A DNA stretch of 46,421 bases, from NCBI GenBank assembly GCA_041599115.1, contig JBFHXF010000004.1, positions 1-46,421 on the forward strand. The letters run 5' to 3'. This document shows, one piece after another, positions 30,400 to 37,869 of this stretch (position 1 is its first letter; every line of letters begins with the position of its first letter). The notes beneath the pieces are model-generated. The model was not told the origin of the DNA and did no database searches. It saw only the letters and a program-made list of their open reading frames with translations. This DNA comes from JACZUI01 sp041599115. GTDB taxonomy: Bacteria; Actinomycetota; Acidimicrobiia; Spongiisociales; ZC4RG35. A program made the position numbers and the translations under genes.

Positions 30400-32289
30400 A
30401 TGACGACGAATCTGATCACCGTCCTGGCCGTTGGCGCTGGAATTACCTGGCTCGCCGTTGTCCTGGTGTCGGCCTTCCGTAACCGTGGAGGCGAAGAGAT
30501 CCCACCCAACCTCCAGCCGGGAATCACGGATCAGGTCCTCGAGACACGCCGTTTGGAGAAGGGTCAAAAGGCGGCGATCGCCTTCTCGGCGTTTCTCGCC
30601 ATCTCGCTTCCCCTCTACTTCCTCTCGGAGCCGGCCCGTCAGCAAGGATTCGTGGAGCAGTTCGCCGAGGAGTCCATAACGCGTGGCGAGCACATCGTCA
30701 CCGAGTTCAAATGCTTCAACTGTCACGGACCGTTGGGGGTGGGCGGCGCGGTGGCTTACGTGGAGAAACGCTCCGGTGTCACCGTCTCATGGATCGCGCC
30801 TTCGCTGAATGACGTTCTCTATCGCTATGACGAGAGCGAGCTCAACTTCTGGATCACCTTTGGCCGGGGCAACACCCCGATGCCTCCCTGGGGATTGGCC
30901 GGCGGCGGCCCCCTGAATGAAGCCGAAGTGGTCGACATCATCAATTATCTGAAGACGATTCAGGTCTCTCAAGCCGACGCGGTGAACAAGGTTCCCGACC
31001 CGGTCACCACAGAGCTGAACAAACTTGCCGGCGCCGAGCAGACCATCGCAGAGGCCATCGTCGAGCAGTCTCAGGTGGTCGCCAACATTCGGAGCGCTCC
31101 CGACCACGCGGCATTTTTGGCCCCTATCTCCGAAGAGGCGACTGCAGTTCTCGATACTGCTGCCGAGGGCATCGACACCGATGGTGACGGGATATCGGAC
31201 GCAGCTGAGGTCGAGCTTTCGGCTCTGTCGGTTCGCGCTTGGGAGGGGTTCACTGTCATCTCTCCTGTGGAGATGGATCCAGCGATCGCCGACGCCAACA
31301 AGGCCGAGGCGGTAGTTGCGAATCTCGAGGCCGTCCTCTCCACAAATCCGATAGTTGGGCCGAACCTCGACGCCATGAGAGGCGCTCTCGAGTCAGGGAA
31401 AGTCGAGCCAGGAGGTCTCAGCCCGGCTGCGACCGCGACGCTTTCCGATCTGGCTGATCAGGCGACCTCCTCAGGGATATCGGTCCCACCCGGGCCCTAC
31501 GACACCGAAGAGTCCGGTCAGGGGCTGGTTGCCTCGCTGCAACAGGCCGGAGACACCGCCGCCAAACTCGCCAGCGATGCCGCCAAGGCGATCGAAGACG
31601 GATCCGACCCGGATGGGGACGGTCTGTCCACAGCGGCCGAGGCCACCATCACCAACCAGGTCGCCGATGCCTCCTCGAAGACAATCCCACCACGGATAAT
31701 CAGGATCTCCCTTGATCCGACCAACCCCCAATCAGCCGGAGGTGAGGCAGACGCCAAGACCGCCAAGGACTTCGTCGCGGGCCTGAATTCCCTTGAGACC
31801 TCGCTCAGTGTGACGTCGAAGAACCAGGCCAAATTGCTGGAGTCCGAGTTGGCAGGTCTGAAGTTCCTCGAAGATGCTGCCAAGGCGAAGTCGTATTTGG
31901 TGGATATCGCAGGCGTGGCCGAGGCAATGGGGGTGGACGAGGCGACGGCGTCGCGGGCTGTGGGTCTTTTCAACGCCAACTGTGCACGTTGTCACACTGC
32001 CGGATTCAGCGCCGGTCTCCCATTCACACAAGTGGCCGGGTCCGGGGGTTTCGGTCCGGCCCTCTGGGACGGGCGGCCGCTGGTCCAGTTCGGCGAGCTG
32101 ACCGAGCCTGCCAAGGACGATTTGCTCATTCAGTTTCTCATCAGGGGATCGGAGGCCCAGAAGCCATATGGCTTGAACGGATTCGGATCGGGACGCATGC
32201 CGGCATTCGGTGCCATTCTCTCTCTCGACGATCTCGAGCTATTGGCCGCTTATCTTCGGGCCGGTAATCTCGACGGGAGGGGTCAGTGA
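30400..32289 (+). CDS. Large membrane-anchored dihaem cytochrome c with two calcium-type repeats
   Basis: Protein of 629 residues. Two N-terminal hydrophobic segments (~5-25 and ~58-75) anchor it. Haem 1 is CFNCH (Cys105-His109) in a domain ending at about 190 (NTPMPPWG gives a likely Met ligand). A ~330-residue middle region follows with two DxDxDG repeats, DTDGDGISDAAEVEL (~259) and DPDGDGLSTAAEA (~403), typical of thrombospondin-3/EF-type Ca2+ loops. Haem 2 is CARCH (~528), with GRMPAF for Met. The GTG/ATG context places it between Rieske and a small membrane gene. It probably receives electrons from Rieske and carries them across the wall. Confidence 0.85.
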   Translation: MTTNLITVLAVGAGITWLAVVLVSAFRNRGGEEIPPNLQPGITDQVLETRRLEKGQKAAIAFSAFLAISLPLYFLSEPARQQGFVEQFAEESITRGEHIVTEFKCFNCHGPLGVGGAVAYVEKRSGVTVSWIAPSLNDVLYRYDESELNFWITFGRGNTPMPPWGLAGGGPLNEAEVVDIINYLKTIQVSQADAVNKVPDPVTTELNKLAGAEQTIAEAIVEQSQVVANIRSAPDHAAFLAPISEEATAVLDTAAEGIDTDGDGISDAAEVELSALSVRAWEGFTVISPVEMDPAIADANKAEAVVANLEAVLSTNPIVGPNLDAMRGALESGKVEPGGLSPAATATLSDLADQATSSGISVPPGPYDTEESGQGLVASLQQAGDTAAKLASDAAKAIEDGSDPDGDGLSTAAEATITNQVADASSKTIPPRIIRISLDPTNPQSAGGEADAKTAKDFVAGLNSLETSLSVTSKNQAKLLESELAGLKFLEDAAKAKSYLVDIAGVAEAMGVDEATASRAVGLFNANCARCHTAGFSAGLPFTQVAGSGGFGPALWDGRPLVQFGELTEPAKDDLLIQFLIRGSEAQKPYGLNGFGSGRMPAFGAILSLDDLELLAAYLRAGNLDGRGQ

Positions 32290-32663
32290 TGAGTGGCGAT
32301 TTCTTTCGTGAGGTCTTCAGATCGCTGTTTTCCGCAAACCTCTTCGTAACGGGAATCATCCTGACCCTCGCCGCGGTCGCCCTCTTCTATGGCTCGATCT
32401 TCCTTTTCAACGCCACCAACCTCGGGAAGAAGCTGGGCTTTCTCGTCACGGGCGCCGCAATGTTCGGGTGGCTGACCATCACATCGATGTTGTTTGTCAT
32501 CTATGCCCCAAGGGGCCCGAAGCCCGCTGACATCGAAGGTCTGAACTCGTTCGAGATCCGAATCATCCCGATTACTTTCTTGCTGGTGTCATTTGTGATC
32601 TTCATCAGCTTTGTGGTCGCGCTTCATCAGTACGAGGAGTTGCAGGAAGCGTCCGACGTCTGA
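32289..32663 (+). CDS. Small three-helix membrane protein, last gene of the operon
   Basis: Protein of 124 residues; the ATG overlaps the cytochrome stop (TGATG). Three hydrophobic segments: LFVTGIILTLAAVALFYGSIFLF, LGFLVTGAAMFGWLTITSML and ITFLLVSFVIFISFVVAL. Between helices 2 and 3 is VIYAPRGPKPADIEGLN. No His or Cys in the helices suggests a structural rather than redox subunit; its acidic C-terminal tail (YEELQEASD) may face the cytoplasm. The family was not recognised. Confidence 0.7.
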   Translation: MSGDFFREVFRSLFSANLFVTGIILTLAAVALFYGSIFLFNATNLGKKLGFLVTGAAMFGWLTITSMLFVIYAPRGPKPADIEGLNSFEIRIIPITFLLVSFVIFISFVVALHQYEELQEASDV

Positions 32664-32713
32664 TCGACGGGTCGGCGTTTCGTGAACTGAGACATCGGCC
32701 CGATATCCATCCG

Positions 32714-32829
32714 ATGGGGGGGACGTCCTCCTCTGGGTTCTCGTCCTCGGTGTCATCGGAGGCCTCATCGGTTACGTGCTCGATGAGCCGGCGAGGCTGA
32801 GGGCTTTCGCAGACAAACTGGAGAAGTGA
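32714..32829 (+). pseudogene. Possible small membrane peptide with start out of frame by one G
   Basis: From 32722 to the stop at 32827, one frame encodes a well-formed single-helix peptide, LLWVLVLGVIGGLIGYVL followed by a charged tail (DEPARLRAFADKLEK). The frame has no ATG, GTG or TTG. The ATG at 32714 precedes a run of seven Gs (32716-32722) and would be in frame only with eight. Either the tract has lost one base (sequence error or slippage) or the frame is chance. No clear Shine-Dalgarno is present. Confidence 0.35.
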
Positions 32830-32841
32830 GTCGGGAAGTAC

Positions 32842-33459
32842 TCAGCTCGGTTTTCCGTAATAGCTGAGCACTTGCAACTCCATCGACAGGTCGACCTGGC
32901 GGACCCACACCTGACGGGGCACATCGACTCTGACCGGAGCGAAATTCAGGATGGAGCCGACACCCGCCTCGACCACGATATCGGCCACGTGCTGGGCGGC
33001 GGCGGCTGGTACCGACAGAATCACCATGTCGAACTTTGCGAGTGCGCAATCGGCGGTGAACTCTTCGATGTCTCTGACGGTGTTCGGCCCGATCAAGGCC
33101 CCCACCCTTCCCTGATCCGAGTCGTAGACAGCTGCCACGTCGAATCCGCGCCTGATGAAGCCGCCGTAGTTGGCCAGAGCCGTCCCCAGGTTGCCCGCTC
33201 CGATGATGGCCACCCTGCGACGTGACGCGATCCCCAACTCAATCCGTATCCGGTTTCGCAGTTCGATCACCGAGTAGCCCACGCCACGGACACCATGGAA
33301 ATCGAGATAGGAAAGGTCTCTGCGAGCGTTGGCGGCGTTGGCGCCGGCCGAGACGGCGAGCTCGGCAGAGCTGACCGTCTCACGGGTTTCGCTTAGATCC
33401 TCGAGGAGCCGAAGGTACCTGGGCAGACGAACCACGGTTGCCTTGGGGAGTCCGCTCAT
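32842..33459 (-). CDS. rex: Redox-sensing transcriptional repressor Rex
   Basis: Homodimeric NADH/NAD+-sensing repressor of 205 residues. The winged-helix DNA-binding domain (RLPRYLRLLEDLSETRETVS, then SAELAVSAG, RRDLSYLDFHGVRGVGY) is followed by a Rossmann domain with RVAIIGAGNLGTALANY (GxGxxG) and DVAAVYDSDQGRVG. The C-terminal VSIMELQVLSYY-like helix reads VDLSMELQVLSYYGK. In relatives it releases DNA when NADH is high and controls respiration genes, and here it stands between the b6f-like and nuo clusters, divergent from the MenJ-like gene. I found no clear Rex operator in the window. Confidence 0.92.
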   Translation of the reverse strand: MSGLPKATVVRLPRYLRLLEDLSETRETVSSAELAVSAGANAANARRDLSYLDFHGVRGVGYSVIELRNRIRIELGIASRRRVAIIGAGNLGTALANYGGFIRRGFDVAAVYDSDQGRVGALIGPNTVRDIEEFTADCALAKFDMVILSVPAAAAQHVADIVVEAGVGSILNFAPVRVDVPRQVWVRQVDLSMELQVLSYYGKPS

Positions 33460-33557
33460 GAGGAGCGACGATAATCACTAGCCCGAGCGTCCCGGACGCC
33501 CATCTCTGGGGCATCGTCGAGGAGACAGGTTTTCGCTCATGCCTAATCTGGCATTCG

Positions 33558-34796
33558 ATGTACCAACCCTCGATTCTCGTCATCGGTGGTGGCCCGGCCG
33601 GTTCGGCGGCGGCCTACTGGCTGGCTCGCGATGGTCATGACGTGACCCTCGTTGAGAAGAAGGAGTATCCCCGCGACAAGACCTGTGGGGACGGTCTCAC
33701 ACCACGGGCGGTCCGCCAATTGTCAGACATGGAATTCGACTTTGCGGTTCCCGAATTCCATAAGGTCACCGGTCTGAGGTCCTATGCGGGGGATGACCTG
33801 ATGATGGAGCTTGCCTGGCCGGAACACTCCGTTTACCCGAACTGGGGAGGTGTGATACGCCGTCGAGATCTCGATTCACAGGTGGCGACCCTGGCCGAGA
33901 AACAGGGGGCGAGGGTCGTTGAGAAGACACTGGCAACACCGGTCATCGAGAAAGGGTTGCTCGCAGGGGTCAACCTGGTTCGTGACGGGCGCTCCGAGAC
34001 GGTCACGCCAGAAGTCACAATCATCGCTGATGGTTCGATGAATCGATTTGGACGCGATCTGGGAACTACCCGGAGGAAGGACTATCCGATGGGTCTGGCG
34101 GCGCGGGCTTACTACACGTCGCCTCGCTCGACCGACCGTTTTCTCGAGAGTCAGCTGGATCTGCGGGACTCGTCGGGGGCGACCATGCCCGGCTATGGAT
34201 GGGTGTTCCCGCTCGGAGATGGCACGGTGAATGTCGGTGTGGGGCTCCTGTCCACGTTCAAGCGGTGGAAACACGTGAACACCACCCACATGATGCGCGA
34301 CTACCTGGCCGGCGCTCCGAGCTACTGGGGATTCAGCGATGACTCGAAGCTGACGGACCCGGTGGGGGGGAAACTCACCATGTCGTTCTCCAAGGGGCCC
34401 GTCGTCGGTGCTAATTGGCTCACGATCGGCGACGCTGCCGGTGCGATAAACCCGTGGAACGGCGAGGGGATCTCCTACGCCTATGAGACCGGCCGTATCG
34501 CCGCCGACCATGTTGGCGAGGCTCTTGGCCGTGCCGACTTGGGACTGCTTCAGCGTTACCCGCAACATCTGCAGGATGAATACGGGCTGTACTACAAGAT
34601 GGCCCGCGTCTTCGTGAAACTCATCGGAAACCCGGCAGTCATGAGAACCCTCGCCCACACGGGTCTTCGCAATCGACCGCTGATGGAGTGGACTCTGAAG
34701 GTCATGGCGAATCTTCTCGATGAGAACGAGAAGCACATGGGGGAGCGTGTCTATGACGCTCTCGCAGCCGTCGTGCGGACCTTGCCGGTGAAATGA
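33558..34796 (+). CDS. Geranylgeranyl/menaquinone reductase family flavoprotein (MenJ-like)
   Basis: FAD-dependent reductase of 412 residues. N-terminal Rossmann motif VIGGGPAGSAAAYWLA with VEKKEYPRDKTCGDGLTPRA; a second motif GDAAGAINPWNGEGISYAYETG, which is the PR/GG-reductase FAD signature. Family members saturate isoprenoid double bonds; in actinobacteria the homologue next to nuo (MenJ) reduces one beta-isoprene of menaquinone. Its position upstream of nuoA supports this role. The HAD gene starts in its stop codon (ATGA). A chlorophyll-type geranylgeranyl reductase is less likely, as there are no photosynthesis genes. Confidence 0.85.
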   Translation: MYQPSILVIGGGPAGSAAAYWLARDGHDVTLVEKKEYPRDKTCGDGLTPRAVRQLSDMEFDFAVPEFHKVTGLRSYAGDDLMMELAWPEHSVYPNWGGVIRRRDLDSQVATLAEKQGARVVEKTLATPVIEKGLLAGVNLVRDGRSETVTPEVTIIADGSMNRFGRDLGTTRRKDYPMGLAARAYYTSPRSTDRFLESQLDLRDSSGATMPGYGWVFPLGDGTVNVGVGLLSTFKRWKHVNTTHMMRDYLAGAPSYWGFSDDSKLTDPVGGKLTMSFSKGPVVGANWLTIGDAAGAINPWNGEGISYAYETGRIAADHVGEALGRADLGLLQRYPQHLQDEYGLYYKMARVFVKLIGNPAVMRTLAHTGLRNRPLMEWTLKVMANLLDENEKHMGERVYDALAAVVRTLPVK

Positions 34797-35461
34797 GCAG
34801 ACCGCAAGTACTCGTCTTCGATGTGAACGAGACATTGCTCGACCTCAGGCCCCTCGCCACCCATTTTGCCGACCTCTTCGGGAGCCCGGAACCTGTGGGC
34901 GAATGGTTCGCCAGGATGCTCCACGGCTCCCTCGTGGCGAATGAGCTCGATTCGTACCGGCCTTTCGGGGTGATCGGTGTCGAGGCCCTCCTCATGGTTG
35001 CCGGGAAACGGGGAGTGGACTTGAGTGAGGACCGGGCCGCAGCGGTGGTGGCCGCCATGGCCGATCTGCCCGCTCATCCGGATGTGATCCCGGCGCTGGA
35101 GCGCCTGGTGGACGCCGGGTTCCGCACGGTTGCCTTGACCAACAGCAGTACAAAGGCGGCCAATGCTCAAATCGAAAATGCCGGGTTGCACGTGTTCTTG
35201 CAACGAGTCATCTCCGTGGAGGAGGTCGGGCGGTTCAAACCCGCTTCCATGCCCTACAGGCATGCCGCCCAAGCGATGGAAGTGCATGTAGGTCAGACGA
35301 TGCTGATCGCTGCGCACGATTGGGACGTGGCCGGGGCCCTCAGGGCCGGTGCCCAGGCGGCCTACGTGGCCCGGCCGCGGTCGGTGTGGAGTCTGCCGGA
35401 TTCGATGCCGGCACTGGTTGCCCCAACCCTCGAGGGGATCGCCGACGGACTTATCGGTTGA
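34793..35461 (+). CDS. HAD-superfamily L-2-haloacid dehalogenase-like protein
   Basis: Protein of 222 residues. Nucleophile Asp10 in VLVFDVNETLLDL, with Asn12 in place of the acid/base Asp of HAD phosphatases, fits the dehalogenase branch. Motif II is ALTNSSTKA, motif III Lys is in GRFKPASMPYRHA, and AHDWDVAGALRAGAQAAYVAR is the type-II dehalogenase loop. The substrate might be a halogenated short acid or the protein may be a general HAD hydrolase. It is co-transcribed with the MenJ-like gene. Confidence 0.82.
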   Translation: MSRPQVLVFDVNETLLDLRPLATHFADLFGSPEPVGEWFARMLHGSLVANELDSYRPFGVIGVEALLMVAGKRGVDLSEDRAAAVVAAMADLPAHPDVIPALERLVDAGFRTVALTNSSTKAANAQIENAGLHVFLQRVISVEEVGRFKPASMPYRHAAQAMEVHVGQTMLIAAHDWDVAGALRAGAQAAYVARPRSVWSLPDSMPALVAPTLEGIADGLIG

Positions 35462-35556
35462 CTGCCGGAGCGGGGAGGATCCTCCATCGGGGATGTGCGA
35501 CCCGCCGTGCATCGACCTCCCGTTAACCTGAATCGCTCGGTTGAGGAAGGGCTGGA

Positions 35557-36450
35557 ATGAGGATCGGGCTGATCATCGGCCTTCACGGCCGCCCGGAAGG
35601 GGAGCCGCCACCGCCGAGGTGGTCGTTCATACGTGAGCAGGCCTCGACTGCGGAGAGAATCGGGTTCGACCTGGTTGTTTTCGAGGATGCCCTCCTCTAC
35701 GAGTGGGGCGAAGCGGTTCACGGTCTCTGGGAATCGATGACGGTTGCAGGTGCGCTGGCTGCTGCCACTTCCAGAATCGAGTTCGGGCAGTCGGTCATCA
35801 ATGCTCCGTATCGATCTCCGGCGATGATCGCCAAAATGGCCGACACTCTCGACGAGATCTCGGGCGGGCGGTACATCCTGGGAATAGGCGCCGGCAACAC
35901 CGATGATTACGCCAACTTCGGATTTCACGAAGACCTGCGGTATTCGAGGTTCGCCGAAGGCATCGAGATCATCCACTCGCTCTTGAAAACCGGCAGTGTC
36001 GATTTCGCCGGCTCCTATCAGTCGGCCAAGGGGGCGAGAATGGTTTTTCGCGGACCTCGTCCTCAGGGTCCCCCGATCGTGTTGGCCGCCGGAAGTCCAA
36101 AAATGCTCCGTCTGGCCGCCCGTTATGCCGACGGTTGGAACTGGTGGACGACCCGTCCCGTGGACGGCTCGGAGGACCTGGCTCTCGTTATCCACGAGTT
36201 GGAGCGGGCTTGCGAAGAGGAGGGCCGCGATCCTTCGACCTTGACCCGCTCGGTCGATCTCTACTCGATCGATCCGCTGGGCGGGGGCTCCGGTACCTAT
36301 TTGGGGGGAGGATCTACCAGGATTGCGGAGAAGATCCTGACGTATGCCGAGTTGGGGTTCGAAGAGGCACGGTGCGATCTCACTCCACTGGCAACTCCGG
36401 CCGCGATCGAGGCGATGGCTGAGGTGGTTCAAATGGTTCACTCCGGCTGA
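35557..36450 (+). CDS. LLM-class flavin/F420-dependent oxidoreductase
   Basis: Luciferase-like monooxygenase-fold enzyme of 297 residues. Features: MRIGLIIGLHG, REQASTAERIGFDLVVFED, LAAATSRIEFGQSVINAPYRSPAMIAKM cut here as RSPAMIAKMADTLDEISGGR, and VLAAGSPKMLRLAARYADGWNWW, matching the class. Actinobacterial members commonly use coenzyme F420. The substrate is unknown. A SD-like AGGAAGG precedes the ATG. Downstream is the nuo operon, so the gene is probably independent of it. Confidence 0.85.
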   Translation: MRIGLIIGLHGRPEGEPPPPRWSFIREQASTAERIGFDLVVFEDALLYEWGEAVHGLWESMTVAGALAAATSRIEFGQSVINAPYRSPAMIAKMADTLDEISGGRYILGIGAGNTDDYANFGFHEDLRYSRFAEGIEIIHSLLKTGSVDFAGSYQSAKGARMVFRGPRPQGPPIVLAAGSPKMLRLAARYADGWNWWTTRPVDGSEDLALVIHELERACEEEGRDPSTLTRSVDLYSIDPLGGGSGTYLGGGSTRIAEKILTYAELGFEEARCDLTPLATPAAIEAMAEVVQMVHSG

Positions 36451-36517
36451 CCAAAGCCACCCTGTCGTGCCAGCACGTGATTTCTTGCACAAAGTCGTGG
36501 CGTTCTAAGCTCTGACG

Positions 36518-36928
36518 GTGACGCTTGCCGACTATTTGCCGATAGGTCTCATGCTGCTTCTTGCGGGAGCATTCGTCGTTGTGTCTCTCATTGCGTCACG
36601 ACTCGTCAGGCCCGACCGGCCTACACCGGAGAAGCTCGATCCCTACGAGTGTGGGATCGTCCCCGAGGTCGAGCCGGTCCGGCGTTTCCCTGTGAAGTTC
36701 TATCTGGTTGCGATGCTCTTCGTGATCTTCGACGTGGAGATCATCTTCCTGTTCGCCTGGGCCTCGATCTGGAATCAACTCGGGTGGTTCGGCGTTGCGG
36801 CAGTATTTGTGTTCACCTTCTTCGTCATGGAAACACTTGCTTATGTGTGGAAACGGGGGGCGCTCGACTGGAATGTGCGTAGTCGGGCCCGTTATCTCAC
36901 CAGCGAGATCAGCGACGAGGCGGCCTAG
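36518..36928 (+). CDS. nuoA: NADH-quinone oxidoreductase subunit A
   Basis: Membrane subunit of complex I, 136 residues, with GTG start. Three helices (YLPIGLMLLLAGAFVVVSLI, FYLVAMLFVIFDVEIIFLF, FGVAAVFVFTFFVMETLAY). The second, DVEIIFLF, and the YECGIVPEVEPVRRFPVKFY motif are the conserved NuoA signature. First gene of the nuo operon; a promoter is likely in the ~65 bp upstream (TTGCAC at 36485 as candidate -35) but no strong match was seen. The start of the next gene overlaps its stop by 1 nt. Confidence 0.96.
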   Translation: MTLADYLPIGLMLLLAGAFVVVSLIASRLVRPDRPTPEKLDPYECGIVPEVEPVRRFPVKFYLVAMLFVIFDVEIIFLFAWASIWNQLGWFGVAAVFVFTFFVMETLAYVWKRGALDWNVRSRARYLTSEISDEAA

Positions 36929-37395
36929 TGGCGGTCAGCGCCCCCGGCAGCCTTCTGATGACGACCATCGACAAGGCGGCGCGATGGGCGCGTACGAGGT
37001 CGATGTTTCCGGCCACCTTCGGGCTGGCTTGCTGCGCGATCGAGATGATGGCGACGGGCGCGGCGCACTACGACCTGGCCAGATTCGGCATGGAGGTCTT
37101 TCGAGCCTCTCCGAGGCAGGCCGACTTGATGATCGTCGCCGGGAGGGTGAGCCAGAAGATGGCGCCGGTGTTGCGTCAGGTCTACGACCAGATGCCCGAT
37201 CCCAAGTGGGTCGTGTCGATGGGCGCCTGTGCGTCGACCGGGGGGATGTTCAACAACTACGCACTGGTTCAGGGAGTCGACCAGATCGTCCCCGTTGATA
37301 TCTATGTGCCCGGCTGCCCGCCCGGCCCGCAGAGTCTGATGCACGGGATTCTCACGCTGCACGACAAGATCATGAGCGGCGAGGTAGTCAGATGA
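36928..37395 (+). CDS. nuoB: NADH-quinone oxidoreductase subunit B (cluster N2)
   Basis: Subunit of 155 residues carrying the terminal [4Fe-4S] cluster N2. Cysteines in GLACCAIEMM, GACASTGGMF and VPGCPPGP are present. GTG start directly after the nuoA stop. The C-terminal helix is short, as in actinobacterial forms. It is followed by nuoC with a 4-nt overlap. Confidence 0.96.
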   Translation: MAVSAPGSLLMTTIDKAARWARTRSMFPATFGLACCAIEMMATGAAHYDLARFGMEVFRASPRQADLMIVAGRVSQKMAPVLRQVYDQMPDPKWVVSMGACASTGGMFNNYALVQGVDQIVPVDIYVPGCPPGPQSLMHGILTLHDKIMSGEVVR

Positions 37396-37868
37396 CGGAG
37401 GCGTTGATCAACGAATTGTTCGCCGAGTTCTCCGGGGCCACCTTGGAGGACTCGCTCGGTCAGAACGTCGCCAGGGTCGACAACGCCGAGTGGTTTGCTG
37501 CTGCCCGGGTCGCGAAACACGGTGGTTTTGAGGTCTGTGTCGACGTGACCGTCGTAGATCGAATGACCTCAAGGCCAGATCGTTTCGAGATCGTGGCCAA
37601 TCTCCTCTCCATGCAGCATCAGGCACGCTTGCGTCTCATCACCACCGCCCCGCGTCAGGATCCGTCGGTTGCCTCTCTCGTGCCCTTGTGGCCAGGGGCC
37701 AACTTCGCCGAACGGGAGGCATATGACATGTTCGGCATCGTGTTCGAGGGGCATCCCGATCTGACCAGGATTCTCATGCCGGACGACTGGCAGGGTCATC
37801 CGCTTCGAAAGGATTTCGGGGTTGGTTCGGTGCCGGTTCAGTTCAAGGAAAGTCATCAGGTGACGTGA
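37392..37868 (+). CDS. nuoC: NADH-quinone oxidoreductase subunit C
   Basis: Peripheral 30-kDa-type subunit, 158 residues; separate from NuoD. The signature near the C-terminus is FAEREAYDMFGIVFEGHPDL, then RILMPDDWQGHPLRKDF. The core follows the usual single-domain layout. It overlaps nuoB (ATGA) and is followed by nuoD 1 nt later. Confidence 0.95.
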   Translation: MTEALINELFAEFSGATLEDSLGQNVARVDNAEWFAAARVAKHGGFEVCVDVTVVDRMTSRPDRFEIVANLLSMQHQARLRLITTAPRQDPSVASLVPLWPGANFAEREAYDMFGIVFEGHPDLTRILMPDDWQGHPLRKDFGVGSVPVQFKESHQVT

Positions 37869-37869
37869 G

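Noticed and set aside
36470..36517. Rex operator or clear promoter upstream of nuoA (GTG...TTGCAC)
   Set aside because: Only a weak imperfect palindrome; mismatches to TTGTGAA-type Rex sites are too many to call it.
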